In this document: positions 1 to 10,647 of the stretch, piece by piece
Layout: every line of letters begins with the position of its first letter
Position numbering within the stretch: the first letter of the stretch is position 1
Source of the DNA: Providencia sneebia DSM 19967
GTDB taxonomy: Bacteria > Pseudomonadota > Gammaproteobacteria > Enterobacterales > Enterobacteriaceae
Length of the DNA: 32,912 nucleotides
Assembly: GCF_000314895.2 (NCBI RefSeq)
Contig: NZ_CM001773.1
Span: forward strand, 3,369,088-3,401,999
Direction: 5' to 3'
Position numbers and translations under genes: made by a program
The notes under the pieces: model-generated
Databases searched by the model: none
What the model was told of the DNA's origin: nothing
The model's input: the letters and a program-made list of their open reading frames with translations, nothing else

Positions 1-42
1 TTGTTGCGTTTACGGGAAACTGGAATTAAATTTATGAATTAG
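1..42 (+). CDS. Possible C-terminal tail of a gene entering from the left
   Basis: Frame 1 is open from the first base to a TAG at 40-42 and would encode a basic 13-residue tail (LLRLRETGIKFMN). Base composition here is less A+T-rich than in the spacer that follows, which fits the end of a gene. The piece is too short to assign to any family. It could equally be chance, since a run of 13 open codons is unremarkable. Confidence 0.25.
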   Translation: MLRLRETGIKFMN

Positions 43-281
43 TATTAATTTAAGTTTATTATTCTTTTATTCATACCCAAAAATGATAAAAGCAACATAA
101 ATAGCCATTAAAAAAGAGCATCTTATTAGGTAATAAATAATAACAAGTTGTTTTTGATGAGGTTTTAATCGAAGTGTTATCCCCCGAAAGTGTAAAAACA
201 CCTTCGAAAGGTGTGTCATGACGCCTTTTGTGAATTTGATTTCTTAGCGATATTAAGTAAACTTATCCACATCGAGAGTGG

Positions 282-308
282 TGCAACAAATTGATTTATT
301 TTGTTGCA
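282..308. repeat. 9-bp inverted repeat (hairpin)
   Basis: TGCAACAAA at 282-290 is matched by TTTGTTGCA at 300-308, a perfect 9-bp stem with a 9-base loop. It is not followed by a T-run, so it is a poor intrinsic terminator. A smaller hairpin (ACACCTT/AAGGTGT, 198-214) lies upstream. Either could end a transcript arriving from the left or serve as a protein site. Confidence 0.4.
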
Positions 309-505
309 TTAAAAATAAAAATAAACAATAAATTCAATGAATTAAAAAACATACATCTCTAATTAATTTGTTACATATCGCTTAAAAAACAAGAGTATTA
401 TTAATATTTATCCTTCTTTTTTATATAACCAAAAATATTGAATACCTTTATTCAACGATAAAATTCATTTTTACGATCTTATTGATTATGATCACGCTTA
501 ATTTT

Positions 506-631
506 CGTAAAATAGAATTCAATTACCCCATTTTGCTGGGTATCACTTCATGGTGATTATCTTAATAAGAACAACCATAATAAATCACCCAAAATAAGCG
601 TTAAAATAAAAGGCAAATATTCTATTTTACG
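506..631. repeat. 126-bp element bounded by 13-bp inverted repeats
   Basis: CGTAAAATAGAAT at 506-518 is perfectly inverted as ATTCTATTTTACG at 619-631. The interior has two small hairpins (TACCC/GGGTA at 524-542 and ATCAC/GTGAT at 542-557) and further partial complementarity between the arms, for example ATTTTG at 530-535 against CAAAAT downstream. The size and terminal inverted repeats resemble a miniature inverted-repeat element or a structured RNA. I see no target-site duplication at the ends. Confidence 0.4.
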
Positions 632-769
632 TAGGCTGTGCTGAAGAAAAGTTATTGACGATGATGATCAAATTAAATTTTGTTCATAAAAAGTGACAAT
701 AATAAAACTGAGAGTAACGTGATATCCTTCAATCTTTACTCATCCGCTATAGAATTCATGTTTATTTCT

Positions 770-803
770 ATTCAATAAATTATTTTTAAATAATTTATTG
801 AAT
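770..803. repeat. Perfect 34-bp A+T-rich palindrome
   Basis: The 16 bases at 770-785 (ATTCAATAAATTATTT) are the exact reverse complement of 788-803, with only TT between them. It lies about 60 bases beyond the rpoS terminator. Even in A+T-rich DNA a 16-bp perfect arm is unlikely by chance. It could be a cruciform-forming site, the remnant of a mobile element, or a second weak terminator. Confidence 0.5.
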
Positions 804-856
804 ACTTGCTTAACAATATCCTTGAGTACCCAATAAATTTTCAGATTATTTTCACA

Positions 857-895
857 CAAAAAAAGCCCAATAATTGGCTAACCAACTATTGGGCT
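857..895 (-). terminator. Rho-independent terminator of rpoS
   Basis: AGCCCAATA at 864-872 pairs with TATTGGGCT at 887-895. Read on the minus strand the stem is followed by a run of seven T (complement of the A-run at 857-864). It lies about 60 bases beyond the rpoS stop codon. This is the strongest terminator signature in the left third of the window. Confidence 0.85.
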
Positions 896-953
896 GTTTA
901 TTTAATAACGTTCTTTTTGAACGTTCTATTTTTATCTAAAGCGATAAGATTTT

Positions 954-1940
954 CTAGACATTGAATAATCCTTCAATTGAAAGATCTTCTCCATGTAGAA
1001 TATCCTTTAATCGACGTAAACCTTCCACTTGAATCTGACGTACCCTTTCACGCGTTAAACCGATTTCCCGCCCAACTTCTTCGAGCGTTTCAGCTTCATA
1101 GCCTAAAAGGCCAAATCGGCGTGCAAGTACTTCCCTCTGCTTAGGATTCAACTCAAATAACCACTTAACAATATTCTCTTTTAAGTTATTATCTTGAATT
1201 GTATTTTCAGGACTGGATTCACTGTCATCAGATAAAATTTCGAGTAACGATTTTTCTGAATCACCGGCAATTGGCGTATCAACTGATGTAATACGTTCAT
1301 TTAAACGTAACATCCGACTGACATCCTCTACTGGTTTATCTAATTGCTCAGCAATTTCCTCAGCACTAGGTTCGTGATCCAGCTTTTGTGCAAGCTCACG
1401 AGCAGTTCTTAGGTAAATATTGAGTTCTTTAACAATGTGAATTGGCAGACGAATAGTTCGAGTTTGGTTCATGATGGCTCGTTCTATTGTTTGCCTGATC
1501 CACCATGTAGCGTACGTCGAAAAACGAAACCCTTTTTCAGGATCAAATTTTTCAACTGCGCGAATTAAACCTAGGTTACCTTCCTCAATAAGATCAAGTA
1601 AGGCCAACCCTCGATTATTATAGCGCCGAGATATTTTGACCACTAAGCGAAGGTTACTTTCTATCATGCGCTGACGCGATGCAATATCACCACGCAGCGC
1701 CCTTCTTGCATAGAAAATCTCTTCTTCCGCAGTCAGAAGTGGTGAGTACCCAATTTCGCTGAGATAGATTTGAGTTGCATCCAGAACACGGACATTTGTG
1801 TTCTGGAGCAAATCCATTTCATCATCTAGTTCAGCAACTAGATCCTCTTCTTTTAACTCATTCTCATCAAAAGCATTATCCAACGTGCTTTCGTCGAGGT
1901 CATCGTATAACTCGTTAGTTTTCAGCGAACTTTGGCTCAT
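954..1940 (-). CDS. rpoS: RNA polymerase sigma factor RpoS (sigma-38)
   Basis: This is the general-stress and stationary-phase sigma factor that directs core RNA polymerase to starvation, osmotic and oxidative stress promoters. The 328-residue protein matches the usual length of about 330. Region 1.2 begins near [15 protein letters not shown], region 2 contains [19 protein letters not shown] and [11 protein letters not shown], and region 4 carries the helix-turn-helix [19 protein letters not shown]. The acidic N-terminal 50 residues diverge from E. coli, as is normal for this protein. The start is fixed by a Shine-Dalgarno-like TAGGAG 6 bases upstream of the ATG. The gene follows nlpD by about 50 bases. 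In E. coli the main rpoS promoter lies inside nlpD, and the same layout is kept here, though I cannot point to the promoter itself. Confidence 0.98.
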   Translation of the reverse strand: MSQSSLKTNELYDDLDESTLDNAFDENELKEEDLVAELDDEMDLLQNTNVRVLDATQIYLSEIGYSPLLTAEEEIFYARRALRGDIASRQRMIESNLRLVVKISRRYNNRGLALLDLIEEGNLGLIRAVEKFDPEKGFRFSTYATWWIRQTIERAIMNQTRTIRLPIHIVKELNIYLRTARELAQKLDHEPSAEEIAEQLDKPVEDVSRMLRLNERITSVDTPIAGDSEKSLLEILSDDSESSPENTIQDNNLKENIVKWLFELNPKQREVLARRFGLLGYEAETLEEVGREIGLTRERVRQIQVEGLRRLKDILHGEDLSIEGLFNV

Positions 1941-1994
1941 CAGTGACTCCTACCCTAGATAATGAGGACAGAACGTCATTGCATTCTGCCCAGT

Positions 1995-3059
1995 TTATCG
2001 CTGCGGTAAGTAACGCAACGGGTTTACTGATTTTCCCTTGTAACGAATTTCAAAATGTAACCTAACTGAGCTTATTCCAGTGCTACCCATAGTCGCTATT
2101 TTTTGCCCAGCAGCAACATCCTGCTGAGAACGCACAAGTAATGTATCATTATGAGCGTAAGCACTTAGGTAGTCATCGTTATGCTTTATTATTATAAGAT
2201 TTCCATATCCACGTAATGCATTTCCAGCGTATACCACTTTTCCTGGAGCAGAAGCAATTACAGGTTGGCCACGAGAACCGGCAATATCAACACCTTTATT
2301 CCCGCCTTCAGCATCAGAAAAACCTTCAATCATTTTTCCTTCAGCTGGCCAGCGCCATTTTATTGATGAGCTATTTGTACTGCTTGTACTGGTTGTTGCA
2401 GGAGCTGTAGATACCACTGTGGTAGCGGTTGCCGTCGAAGTTGTAGGCTTCTTATTATTCGGCAGCATTTTACCTGAATTTGAACCACTATCACTTGCAG
2501 GATACGCATTAGTTGTTCGAAGATCAACCTGTTGCTGGTTACTATTTGATGAGTTTGCGACTAATTTCCCGCTTGGCGTCACACTTCCATTATCAAGGTG
2601 AATCACTTGACCAACATTTAAGCTATATGGTTCGGATATATTATTTTTAGTCGCTAACTCGCGAAAATCATTACCTGTGATATAAGCTATGTAAAAAAGT
2701 GTATCGCCGCGCTGTACTTTATATTCGCTGCCATTGTAGCTTCCTTTTGGAATGCTACCATAGTCACGATTATAGATAATTCTACCTTGGCTATTCGCAT
2801 TAGCAGAAGCTGACGCATGAGCTGAAGATGCTGAATTTGATGACAAATTAGGGCGAGATGAAGGCATCGCAATACTTGTCGCACCACTGTTTGATGCTGT
2901 AGCTTGTGCAGTTTGAGTTGACTGGCTCGTCCGCCCTTCATTTACGCTCGAAATCGGTGCAGCTGTATGATATGGCGTTGAACATCCCGCCAACAATACA
3001 CTGCTAAATGAAAAGATCACTGCCCATCGAATTTTGTTTATTGGGCTAACAATTTTCAT
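1995..3059 (-). CDS. nlpD: Murein hydrolase activator NlpD (lipoprotein)
   Basis: NlpD is an outer-membrane lipoprotein that activates the amidase AmiC during cell separation. I choose the ATG at 3059 because it gives a proper lipoprotein signal peptide ending in the lipobox LLAGC and has GGGAGAAG just upstream; an in-frame ATG 14 codons earlier would spoil the signal. Mature domains are a Ser/Thr/Gln-rich linker, a LysM peptidoglycan-binding module ([17 protein letters not shown]), a second Ser/Thr-rich linker, and a C-terminal LytM/M23 domain. The M23 zinc ligands are degenerate: GVDIAG replaces the usual GxHxGxD, and RLHFE lacks the first histidine of HxH. This fits a non-catalytic activator. 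The low-complexity linkers are typical of the family. The gene lies between pcm and rpoS as in other enterobacteria. Confidence 0.95.
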   Translation of the reverse strand: MKIVSPINKIRWAVIFSFSSVLLAGCSTPYHTAAPISSVNEGRTSQSTQTAQATASNSGATSIAMPSSRPNLSSNSASSAHASASANANSQGRIIYNRDYGSIPKGSYNGSEYKVQRGDTLFYIAYITGNDFRELATKNNISEPYSLNVGQVIHLDNGSVTPSGKLVANSSNSNQQQVDLRTTNAYPASDSGSNSGKMLPNNKKPTTSTATATTVVSTAPATTSTSSTNSSSIKWRWPAEGKMIEGFSDAEGGNKGVDIAGSRGQPVIASAPGKVVYAGNALRGYGNLIIIKHNDDYLSAYAHNDTLLVRSQQDVAAGQKIATMGSTGISSVRLHFEIRYKGKSVNPLRYLPQR

Positions 3060-3340
3060 GCATCTTCTCCCGTGAAGAAAAATCTGACGCACCAAATACA
3101 TTGATGTCAGTAAAACACTAGAGCTACTTTGCTCTATGACTAAAATATTTCACTTATTAAAGCAGAAATATAAAATGGTGAACAAGCCAATTATATCAAA
3201 AAGATAACAATTTGAGATTATGACTTAATAGTAAAAGGACATTAAAGCGAATTTTGATGAACAAAATAACCGAGTAAAACGCAATATAATTTAAGTTACT
3301 CTATAATCACTCGCGAGATCATTCTAGACAAAAATTGAAA

Positions 3341-3967
3341 TTAAGCGAGTTCACCTGCAATTAATGGAACAAACCTCACTCTCTCAATCACGTTAGAATG
3401 GAAATCATTACCTCTTCGTGTAATCAATTTTAAAGACTGTTCTTGGTCACCTACAGGTAAAATCAAACGTCCCCCCTCTTTTAATTGCTGTAACAAGCGC
3501 ATTGGGATTTCAGTTGGCGCAGCAGTTACAATAATCGCATCAAAAGGACCTTTAGATTGCCAACCTTCCCAGCCGTCACCATGCCGAGTTGAAATATTAT
3601 GCAAATCTAGCTGTTTAAACCGGCGTTTTGCTGTCCATTGCAAACCTTTAATTCTTTCAACGGAGTAAACATGTTGTGCCAAATGAGCAAGGATTGCAGT
3701 TTGATAGCCTGATCCTGTGCCAATTTCAAGAACATGATCTTGGGAAGAAATAGCCAGTAAAGAGGTCATTTTCGCAACAATATAAGGTTGCGAAATAGTT
3801 TGCCCGTAACCAATTGGTAATGGAATATTATCATAGGCCTTATGAGATAGCGCTTCATCGACAAAACGTTCCCGAGGAACTTGTGATAAAGCCTCTAATA
3901 GATTCTCATCGTGAATTCCCTGTTGGCGTAGTTGTGCCAAAAGTTCTTTCATGAGGCCTGTTTTCAT
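3341..3967 (-). CDS. pcm: Protein-L-isoaspartate O-methyltransferase
   Basis: This cytoplasmic repair enzyme methylates L-isoaspartyl residues in aged proteins with S-adenosylmethionine, starting their conversion back to aspartate. The 208-residue length is exactly that of the family. The SAM-binding motif [12 protein letters not shown] and the family segments [17 protein letters not shown] and IIVTAAP are intact. The start overlaps the surE stop by 4 bases (ATGA-type overlap), so the two genes are probably translationally coupled. This surE-pcm-nlpD-rpoS order is the conserved stationary-phase survival cluster of gammaproteobacteria. Confidence 0.97.
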   Translation of the reverse strand: MKTGLMKELLAQLRQQGIHDENLLEALSQVPRERFVDEALSHKAYDNIPLPIGYGQTISQPYIVAKMTSLLAISSQDHVLEIGTGSGYQTAILAHLAQHVYSVERIKGLQWTAKRRFKQLDLHNISTRHGDGWEGWQSKGPFDAIIVTAAPTEIPMRLLQQLKEGGRLILPVGDQEQSLKLITRRGNDFHSNVIERVRFVPLIAGELA

Positions 3968-4725
3968 TTCTTCATCACTCCTGATTTATTCAACCACTCT
4001 TCAACTATTCCATGTGCTTTATAAGCCGTTAAATCAACTTGCAAAGGCGTTAATGATACATAACCTTGTTGAACAGCTTCAAAATCGCTTCCTGGACCTG
4101 CATCGCGAATTTCGCCAACAGGGCCAAGCCAGTACAACATATTTCCTTTAGGATCTTCAAGATTATACACTTCAGAAGCCGCATGACGACTACCACAACG
4201 TGTGACTTTGATCCCTTTAATTTCATCATAAGGAATATCAGGTACATTAATATTTAAAATATTGCCTGCACGCAATGGTTTCTTTTGTAATAAGGCTAAT
4301 ATATCGCAAGTGACTTTTGCTGCGGCCTCAAAATGCACATCACCATCTAAAGATACTGCCACTGAAGGCAATCCAAGATGTCGCCCTTCCATTGCAGCCG
4401 CAACAGTACCAGAATAAATAACATCATCCCCAAGGTTTGGACCACAATTAATCCCTGAAACAACAATATCGGGCCTAGGTCTAACGACCTTGTTCACACC
4501 AATGTACACACAATCAGTCGGTGTTCCTTCTTGTACTGAAAGATCACCATTATCAAGTGTTTGAATTCTAAGAGGTCTATCCAATGTTAATGAGTTTGAT
4601 GCACCACTACGATTACGATCAGGTGCAATAACTTGCACATCATAATATTGACGCAAAGCCATAGATAAAGCTTGAATGCCCGGAGCAGTTACGCCATCGT
4701 CATTACTCAATAAAATCTTTAGCAT
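3964..4725 (-). CDS. surE: 5'/3'-nucleotidase SurE
   Basis: SurE is a metal-dependent nucleoside monophosphate phosphatase and exopolyphosphatase linked to stationary-phase survival. The N-terminal metal-binding motif [12 protein letters not shown] carries the paired aspartates, followed by [19 protein letters not shown] and [25 protein letters not shown], all hallmarks of the family. Two in-frame ATGs lie two codons apart. I prefer the second (4725), giving [11 protein letters not shown], because AGGAT lies 7 bases before it and too close to the first. The gene begins inside the end of truD and ends overlapping pcm. Confidence 0.96.
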   Translation of the reverse strand: MLKILLSNDDGVTAPGIQALSMALRQYYDVQVIAPDRNRSGASNSLTLDRPLRIQTLDNGDLSVQEGTPTDCVYIGVNKVVRPRPDIVVSGINCGPNLGDDVIYSGTVAAAMEGRHLGLPSVAVSLDGDVHFEAAAKVTCDILALLQKKPLRAGNILNINVPDIPYDEIKGIKVTRCGSRHAASEVYNLEDPKGNMLYWLGPVGEIRDAGPGSDFEAVQQGYVSLTPLQVDLTAYKAHGIVEEWLNKSGVMKK

Positions 4726-5743
4726 CAACATTATCCTGATTAATAATTTCTCTCACAACACTCGTTGCAAAACTTCCTGAACGGAGGAAAAATTGTAAAT
4801 GTAATGTTGTTTTATCAATCCAACGCCATTGAAAATCTTGCGGTTTTATAATAATGGCTCTTCTCGCTGATGAAACTCTTTCGCTTTTCATCAAATCTAA
4901 AAAAGCAGAATAATTTTCTAGATTACTCGTTTCGAATGCGAGTGCATCATCTTGAGTACCTAAATCACCATCACCAGGTAGTGGCGCCGTAATACTTAAT
5001 TCTGATGATAAAACGCGCTGTTGTGAATCGGCTAACTCTTCCTGCGTCGCAACAAACCAACTTCCTCGGCCAGTCAGTTGTAATGCATCGCCTAATAGAA
5101 CTTGCTGAGTCATTTGTTGAGCTATACGTTCACTAACAATATGGTTGAACATAGCACTTCTTGCTGCTGAAAGATAAAAACTACGTTTATTGCGCTCACG
5201 CACTTGGATCTCTTTCTTTGCCCAGCGTAATGCTTGAACTAAATTCTGTCCATCGCGACCAAATCGTTGTTCCCCAAAATAATTAGGCACGCCTTGTTCA
5301 GCAATTTTATGCAAGCGCGGTTCTACATCTTCAGGCTGAGAAATATCGCGAATGGTAAGCTCAAACTGATTTCCTTTTAATGAGCCGATACGTAATTTTC
5401 TTTTTTGACGGGTAATTGCGAGAACTCGACAGCCTTCAAGCTGAAAGAGTGAAAAATTAGGCGTTTCTTTACCCGGCATCTGCAAGCAAAACCATTGTTC
5501 AGTTACCGCTTGGCGATCTTTTAATCCCGCATAACTGACTGCTCGAGCAGAAATTTTGGCAAATTTAGCTAATTGCTCAGCAACAAACTGAGTATTACAA
5601 CCCGTTTTTTCAATGCGAACCATCACATGTTCGCCTTCACCATCAAGCTCGAAACCTAAATCTTCTTTGACGATAAAATCTTCAGGATAGGTTTTTAGTT
5701 TACCCGCAGACAGTGGCTTACCATGCTGGTACTGTGCATTCAT
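4703..5743 (-). CDS. truD: tRNA pseudouridine(13) synthase TruD
   Basis: TruD converts uridine 13 of tRNA-Glu to pseudouridine. The catalytic aspartate sits in [14 protein letters not shown] (Asp76 from the chosen start, equivalent to Asp80 of the E. coli enzyme). Other family segments are [28 protein letters not shown] and the C-terminal [11 protein letters not shown]. The reading frame is open further upstream, but the alignable N-terminus begins at about [10 protein letters not shown], so I take the ATG at 5743; the ATG three codons earlier (5752) is also possible. Either start lies within the last codons of ispF, implying coupled translation. Confidence 0.94.
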   Translation of the reverse strand: MNAQYQHGKPLSAGKLKTYPEDFIVKEDLGFELDGEGEHVMVRIEKTGCNTQFVAEQLAKFAKISARAVSYAGLKDRQAVTEQWFCLQMPGKETPNFSLFQLEGCRVLAITRQKRKLRIGSLKGNQFELTIRDISQPEDVEPRLHKIAEQGVPNYFGEQRFGRDGQNLVQALRWAKKEIQVRERNKRSFYLSAARSAMFNHIVSERIAQQMTQQVLLGDALQLTGRGSWFVATQEELADSQQRVLSSELSITAPLPGDGDLGTQDDALAFETSNLENYSAFLDLMKSERVSSARRAIIIKPQDFQWRWIDKTTLHLQFFLRSGSFATSVVREIINQDNVDAKDFIE

Positions 5744-6230
5744 GACTTTCATTACCATTATCTTTAACAAGTAAAACAACCGCTGCGCAAGCTATGCCTT
5801 CTTTACGACCCACAAAACCAAGCTGTTCTGTTGTCGTTGCTTTTGCATTAATTGCATCCATGTGACATTCAAGGTCTTCGGCGATATTGACGCGCATTTG
5901 AGGAATATGAGGTAGCATTTTAGGTACTTGCGCCATTATTGTGATGTCAAGATTACCAATTCGATAGCCTTTTTTACGCACTTGGCAATAAGCTTCTCTT
6001 AATAACACTCGGCTATCAGCGCCTTTATAAGCAGGGTCGGTATCTGGGAATAATTTACCAATATCCCCAAGCGCTGCTGCACCTAAAATGGCATCTGTCA
6101 CCGCATGTAACACGACATCACCATCAGAATGGGCAAGTAGTCCTTGTTCGTATGGAATTGGCACGCCACCAATAATAATAGGTCCTTCTCCACCAAATTT
6201 ATGTACATCAAAACCGTGTCCGATTCTCAT
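5718..6230 (-). CDS. ispF: 2-C-methyl-D-erythritol 2,4-cyclodiphosphate synthase
   Basis: IspF is the fifth step of the methylerythritol-phosphate isoprenoid pathway, cyclising CDP-methylerythritol 2-phosphate with release of CMP. Zinc ligands Asp8, His10 and His42 are seen in GFDVH and [10 protein letters not shown], and the family segment [16 protein letters not shown] is intact. At 170 residues it is about ten longer than the E. coli enzyme. The extra C-terminal tail overlaps the truD start, so it may reflect overlap of the two frames. It directly follows ispD with a 12-base gap, as expected for two steps of one pathway. Confidence 0.97.
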   Translation of the reverse strand: MRIGHGFDVHKFGGEGPIIIGGVPIPYEQGLLAHSDGDVVLHAVTDAILGAAALGDIGKLFPDTDPAYKGADSRVLLREAYCQVRKKGYRIGNLDITIMAQVPKMLPHIPQMRVNIAEDLECHMDAINAKATTTEQLGFVGRKEGIACAAVVLLVKDNGNESHECTVPAW

Positions 6231-6242
6231 TATTTATTCCTT

Positions 6243-6965
6243 TTATTTCATGCGAGAAAGATAAAATTCCGCCAGCGCTAAATCTTCTGGTCGAGTGACT
6301 TTTAAATTATCTGAACGACCTGAAACAAGCACAGGTTTATAACCACAATATTCAAGAGCTGACGCCTCATCAGTAATCACAGCATGCTCTTTTAAGGCTT
6401 TAATTAAACAATTGCGCAGCAGTTGTAGTGGAAAAAATTGAGGTGTTAATGCATGCCATAAAGCTTCTCGCTCAACAGTGTGATCTATAAGATCTGTTGT
6501 TCGGGCGCTACGTTTCATCGTATCTCTAACTGGAGCCGCGAGGATCCCACCACAGCAATCTTTCTGTGTTAGCTCAATAATTCTATTTAAATCATCTTGA
6601 TGTAAGCAAGGACGCGCAGCATCATGCACTAAAACCCATTGATTGGCTGAACGAATATTTTGAGATAAAAAATTCAATCCAGCTAACACGGAATCAGCTC
6701 TTTCTTTTCCACCATTCACGGTAATAACTCGGTTATTCTTTGCAACATCAAGTTGAGAAAAATAGTCATCTTCAGGACTTAAAGCGACAACAATTTGCGC
6801 AACATGCGTATTAAGCAACAAAGTATCAATGGTGTGTTCAATAATGGTTTTTCCTGCAACTTCTAAATACTGCTTTGGACAATCAGCATTCATACGAGTG
6901 CCAATGCCTGCTGCGGGAATGATTGCGACAATTTGAGGGTTAACCTCAAGGGCTGAACTATTCAT
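6243..6965 (-). CDS. ispD: 2-C-methyl-D-erythritol 4-phosphate cytidylyltransferase
   Basis: IspD transfers CMP from CTP to methylerythritol 4-phosphate, the third step of non-mevalonate isoprenoid synthesis. The nucleotide-binding signature [21 protein letters not shown] is at residues 14-34, and the HDAARPCL and [14 protein letters not shown] motifs are present. The length of 240 residues is normal. It lies between ftsB and ispF on the same strand, the usual enterobacterial order ftsB-ispD-ispF-truD. Confidence 0.97.
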   Translation of the reverse strand: MNSSALEVNPQIVAIIPAAGIGTRMNADCPKQYLEVAGKTIIEHTIDTLLLNTHVAQIVVALSPEDDYFSQLDVAKNNRVITVNGGKERADSVLAGLNFLSQNIRSANQWVLVHDAARPCLHQDDLNRIIELTQKDCCGGILAAPVRDTMKRSARTTDLIDHTVEREALWHALTPQFFPLQLLRNCLIKALKEHAVITDEASALEYCGYKPVLVSGRSDNLKVTRPEDLALAEFYLSRMK

Positions 6966-7027
6966 TATAATATGGATCTTACATTGGAATTAGTAGGTCA
7001 GTTGATGAAGTAGATAGAGAAAGCACC

Positions 7028-7330
7028 CTATTTTATATTCGCCGTGTTTTGATTGTTATTATCTTTAACCATTCTATAAAATGATTCACCAGGTTTAATC
7101 ATCCCAAGCTCAGTTCGTGCGCGTTCTTCAACTGCATCTTGCCCATCATTTAGATCATTAATTTCAGCAAATAACTGTTCATTACGCATTTTTAAGCGCT
7201 CATTAACAATTTCTTGCGCAGCGACATCATCTTTGACTTGGACATAGTCATGAATGCCATTTTTACCTAGCCATAAAGAGTATTGTGTCCAAGCTAATAT
7301 CGCGATTAGCAAAAGTGTTAATTTACCCAT
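7028..7330 (-). CDS. ftsB: Cell division protein FtsB
   Basis: FtsB is a small bitopic inner-membrane divisome protein that forms the FtsQ-FtsB-FtsL complex and helps activate septal peptidoglycan synthesis. The 100-residue protein has a short cytoplasmic start, one transmembrane helix (about residues 4-20), and a periplasmic coiled coil (about 28-65) with [18 protein letters not shown]. The C-terminal [19 protein letters not shown] is the conserved FtsQ-binding portion. AGGGGG precedes the ATG at good spacing. It heads the ispD-ispF-truD-surE-pcm-nlpD-rpoS string. Confidence 0.95.
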   Translation of the reverse strand: MGKLTLLLIAILAWTQYSLWLGKNGIHDYVQVKDDVAAQEIVNERLKMRNEQLFAEINDLNDGQDAVEERARTELGMIKPGESFYRMVKDNNNQNTANIK

Positions 7331-7624
7331 TCTGCCCCCTGAAATGATTTGCTAATCATCCCATAACTCCGCTCTTGAAGCTACTATGATACGAGTAATG
7401 TCATAAAAGTAAGATTAAAATAATCATTAACTGATTGCTTTATATACTCATTTATATCGTAGTTTAAATAATAACGCTCCTTTCATTCCTCATCATCATA
7501 CAAATCATATTTATAACATGAGAAAATATAAGGTAAACATTATAAGGAAAAGTAAACATAAGTAGAATTGATTAATGAGGATGGATTAAAAAGTTTAAAT
7601 GATGAATATAAATGAAATTAAACG
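7331..7624. other. Spacer between cysC and ftsB
   Basis: About 300 A+T-rich bases with no gene that I can support. In E. coli this position holds the small membrane-protein gene ygbE; I see no counterpart on either strand. It must contain the ftsB promoter, but no clear -35/-10 pair stands out. Confidence 0.6.
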
Positions 7625-7654
7625 CAGTCTATTACCACAGTTGATAATAGACTG
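7625..7654 (-). terminator. Hairpin terminator after cysC
   Basis: CAGTCTATTA at 7625-7634 is perfectly inverted as TAATAGACTG at 7645-7654. The hairpin begins 6 bases after the cysC stop. On the minus strand it is followed by GCGTTTAATTTCATTT, a broken T-rich tract, so termination is probably modest. It ends the cysGDNC transcript. Confidence 0.65.
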
Positions 7655-7659
7655 GCATG

Positions 7660-8265
7660 TTAAACAGTAAAAATTCCTTTAGTATTGAGTAGGTCAATGA
7701 TTTGCTCTACCGTATAAGGAATAGTTTGTCGTCCGTCAGTAGAGAACTCTGGCTTTAATGGTGCTTCATAAGGTGAGTCAATTCCCGTAAATTGCTTAAT
7801 TTTGCCTTCCCTTGCTTGCCGATATAACCCTTTAGGATCACGCTGCTCACAAATTTCTACCGGTGTTGCCACATACAATTCAAAAAATTGCGCTGGCTGA
7901 AATAAATCACGAACTTTTTGTCTATCTTCGCGATAAGGCGAGATAAATGCGGTGATAACAACTAACCCTGCATCAACCATTAATTTAGCGACTTCCCCAA
8001 TACGACGAATATTTTCTTGTCGATCAGCATCACTGAAACCAAGATCACCACATAAACCATGGCGGACATTATCACCATCAAGTAAATATGTTTTGATATT
8101 CTTGGCCGCTAGAGTTTGCTCTACAGCTCCCGCTAATGTTGATTTACCTGAACCAGAAAGCCCCGTAAACCACAATACCGCACCTTTGTGACCATTGCTT
8201 TTTTCGCGAGATTGCCGAGTCACCGGATGTTCATGCCAAACAATATTTGTATCAATATCATTCAT
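7660..8265 (-). CDS. cysC: Adenylyl-sulfate kinase (APS kinase)
   Basis: CysC phosphorylates adenosine 5'-phosphosulfate with ATP to give PAPS, the substrate of CysH. The Walker A motif GLSGSGKS is at residues 35-42, and [25 protein letters not shown] and the C-terminal GIDSPYEAP region are conserved. At 201 residues the length is normal. The ATG lies 5 bases after the cysN stop, so it is the last gene of the cysG-cysD-cysN-cysC operon. Confidence 0.98.
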   Translation of the reverse strand: MNDIDTNIVWHEHPVTRQSREKSNGHKGAVLWFTGLSGSGKSTLAGAVEQTLAAKNIKTYLLDGDNVRHGLCGDLGFSDADRQENIRRIGEVAKLMVDAGLVVITAFISPYREDRQKVRDLFQPAQFFELYVATPVEICEQRDPKGLYRQAREGKIKQFTGIDSPYEAPLKPEFSTDGRQTIPYTVEQIIDLLNTKGIFTV

Positions 8266-8270
8266 AAAAT

Positions 8271-9713
8271 CTATTTCCCACCAAGCAGATCACGCGCACC
8301 CCAATGTGGAAAATGGCGTCTAACCAGTTTATTTAGCTCGATTTCAAATTCGCTGAATTGCTCATTATGAATAGAAGCTTGGTGTTGAACTTCTCGCACT
8401 AATCCTGCCCCAACAGTCACATTGGTAATTCTATCAATAAAAATCATACCGCCTGTTTCAGCATTAATTTGGTACTTATCGAGTAATAACGGTTCTTCAA
8501 ACGAAAATTCTACCAATCCAATGCCATTAAGCGGTAATTCCGTTGCAACTTTTTGGGTTAAATTATTCACATCAACTTGATATTGAATATTTTCAACTTT
8601 TGCACGACTTCTTTTTCCCGCTATTTTGATATCTAATTGTTGCCCTTGTACAAGCGGTTGTTCAGACATCCAAACAACATCAACTAAAGCCTGCTGCACA
8701 CTTTGTAATGTCTCTTCTTGAGTGACAATAAGATCGCCACGGCTAATATCAATTTCATCTTCAAGCACGAGTGTTATGGCTTCACCAGGTACGGCAAATT
8801 GTAATGAGCCATCAAAAGTCACAATATCTTTAATTTTAGATGATCGACCTGATGGTAAAACTTTAATTGACTGGCCAACGCGCACAATTCCAGAAGACAG
8901 CGTGCCGCTAAAGCCGCGAAAATCAAGGTTGGGTCTATTCACATATTGCACGGGAAAACGCAGTGCTTGTTCAGATGCATTTTGTGCAACTTGAACATTT
9001 TCCAAAATTTGTAATAGCGTTTCACCTTGATACCAAGGCATATTTTCGCTTTCATTAACGATGTTATCGCCATCTAAAGCTGAAATAGGAACAAACCATA
9101 CATTGAGATCAACGGGGAGTTCAGTGGCAAATTGCTGATAATTTTGTTTGATCTCATCAAAAATAGCTTCGCTATAATTAACCAAATCCATTTTATTCAC
9201 AGCAACAATTAAATGGCGGATCCCCAGTAATGTACTGATAAAGCTGTGGCGTCGAGTTTGTTCTTGAACACCTTTACGTGCATCAATCAATAATATAGAA
9301 AGTGAGCAAGTGGATGCGCCTGTTGCCATATTTCTTGTATATTGCTCATGCCCCGGCGTGTCAGCAATAATAAATTTTCGTTTTTGAGTAGAAAAATAGC
9401 GATAAGCAACATCAATAGTAATGCCTTGCTCACGCTCAGCGGCAAGTCCATCAACCAACAATGCCAGATCTAATTTTTCGCCTTGAGTACCGATCCTTTT
9501 ACTATCATTTTGAAGTGTCGAAAGCTGATCTTCATAGATCTGCCTTGTATCATGTAACAACCGACCAATCAGCGTACTTTTCCCATCATCAACACTTCCG
9601 CAGGTCAAAAAACGTAATAAACTCTTTTCCTGTTGAGCTAGCAAATAACTTTCAACACCACCTTGGCGCTTAATTTGATCTGCAATCGTTTCATTAAATG
9701 CTAAATTTGCCAT
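8271..9713 (-). CDS. cysN: Sulfate adenylyltransferase subunit 1 (GTPase)
   Basis: CysN is the GTP-hydrolysing regulatory subunit of ATP sulfurylase. GTP hydrolysis drives formation of adenosine phosphosulfate by its partner CysD. The translation-factor-like GTPase domain shows G1 GSVDDGKS (residues 39-46), G3 [17 protein letters not shown] and G4 NKMD. EF-Tu-like beta-barrel domains follow, with [19 protein letters not shown]. The length of 480 residues fits the family. It does not carry a fused CysC domain; cysC is a separate downstream gene. It follows cysD by about 11 bases. Confidence 0.98.
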   Translation of the reverse strand: MANLAFNETIADQIKRQGGVESYLLAQQEKSLLRFLTCGSVDDGKSTLIGRLLHDTRQIYEDQLSTLQNDSKRIGTQGEKLDLALLVDGLAAEREQGITIDVAYRYFSTQKRKFIIADTPGHEQYTRNMATGASTCSLSILLIDARKGVQEQTRRHSFISTLLGIRHLIVAVNKMDLVNYSEAIFDEIKQNYQQFATELPVDLNVWFVPISALDGDNIVNESENMPWYQGETLLQILENVQVAQNASEQALRFPVQYVNRPNLDFRGFSGTLSSGIVRVGQSIKVLPSGRSSKIKDIVTFDGSLQFAVPGEAITLVLEDEIDISRGDLIVTQEETLQSVQQALVDVVWMSEQPLVQGQQLDIKIAGKRSRAKVENIQYQVDVNNLTQKVATELPLNGIGLVEFSFEEPLLLDKYQINAETGGMIFIDRITNVTVGAGLVREVQHQASIHNEQFSEFEIELNKLVRRHFPHWGARDLLGGK

Positions 9714-9724
9714 TACGTTTCCCC

Positions 9725-10633
9725 TTAAAAATATCCCTGACGTTTCTTTTGCTCCATAGAAGCTGATTGGTCGCTATCAATTAATCGGCCTTGTCGCTCA
9801 CTAGTCGTTGAGATCAACATTTCTTCAATAATTTCTGGCAATGTTTCTGCTTGAGAATCAACGGCTCCGGTTAATGGCCAGCAACCTAGCGTTCTAAAGC
9901 GGACTTTGCGTTTGGCAATAACTTCACCTGGTTGTAAATCAATGCGATCATCATCCACCATCAGTAATGTTCCCTCTCGGGCAACCACGGGACGCTCTTT
10001 AGCAAAATAGAGTGGAACAATCTCGATATTTTCTAAATAGATATATTGCCAGATATCAAGTTCTGTCCAGTTGGATAACGGAAAGACGCGAATACTTTCC
10101 CCTTTATTAATTTGGCCATTATAGTTATGCCATAATTCAGGGCGTTGATTTTTAGGATCCCAACGATGAGAACGATCACGAAAAGAATAAATTCGCTCTT
10201 TTGCACGTGATTTTTCTTCATCACGCCTTGCACCACCGAAAGCAGCATCAAAACCATATTTATCTAATGCCTGCTTTAAGCCCTCTGTTTTCATCACATC
10301 AGTGTGTTTAGCACTGCCGTGGATAAAAGGATTAATGCCTAATTCTTCCCCTTGCGGGTTACGGTAAACCAACAAATCAAAATCATATTTTTTTGCAGTT
10401 TGGTCACGAAATTCATACATTTCGCGAAATTTCCATCCAGTATCAACGTGTAATAAAGGAAAAGGTAATTTACCGGGATAAAAAGCCTTTCTTGCCAAAT
10501 GCAGCATAACGGATGAATCTTTGCCTATTGAATAGAGCATGACCGGATTAGCAAATTCAGCAACAACTTCGCGTAAAATATGAATACTTTCAGCTTCAAG
10601 TTGTTGTAAGTGAGTTAAACGTTTTTCATTCAT
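9725..10633 (-). CDS. cysD: Sulfate adenylyltransferase subunit 2
   Basis: CysD is the catalytic PP-loop ATP pyrophosphatase subunit that joins sulfate to AMP to form adenosine phosphosulfate, in a heterodimer with CysN. The PP-loop [13 protein letters not shown] is near residues 35-47, followed by [26 protein letters not shown] and [17 protein letters not shown]. The start is placed at 10633 ([15 protein letters not shown]) because AGAGGAGG lies just upstream. The frame is open 15 codons further, but that stretch overlaps the cysG end and is not family sequence. The result is 302 residues, the usual length. Confidence 0.98.
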   Translation of the reverse strand: MNEKRLTHLQQLEAESIHILREVVAEFANPVMLYSIGKDSSVMLHLARKAFYPGKLPFPLLHVDTGWKFREMYEFRDQTAKKYDFDLLVYRNPQGEELGINPFIHGSAKHTDVMKTEGLKQALDKYGFDAAFGGARRDEEKSRAKERIYSFRDRSHRWDPKNQRPELWHNYNGQINKGESIRVFPLSNWTELDIWQYIYLENIEIVPLYFAKERPVVAREGTLLMVDDDRIDLQPGEVIAKRKVRFRTLGCWPLTGAVDSQAETLPEIIEEMLISTTSERQGRLIDSDQSASMEQKKRQGYF

Positions 10634-10647
10634 GATGGCCTCCTCTC

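Larger units (their letters stand above)
43..856. other. A+T-rich spacer downstream of rpoS
   Basis: I find no convincing gene in this stretch of about 800 bases. It holds several inverted repeats described separately (198-214, 282-308, 506-631, 770-803) and one perfect consensus DnaA box (TTATCCACA, 263-271). The concentration of structures suggests a small RNA, a miniature mobile element or regulatory DNA rather than random sequence, but nothing assigns a function. Confidence 0.6.

Noticed and set aside
263..271. Perfect DnaA box TTATCCACA in the left spacer, possible replication origin
   Set aside because: Only one box was found, with no cluster of boxes, no dnaA/dnaN or gidA-type neighbours, and a 9-base match is expected often by chance.
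2216..2601. Plus-strand open frames opposite nlpD
   Set aside because: They lie antisense to the Ser/Thr-rich low-complexity part of nlpD, have no family resemblance or ribosome site, and are shadows of its codon bias.
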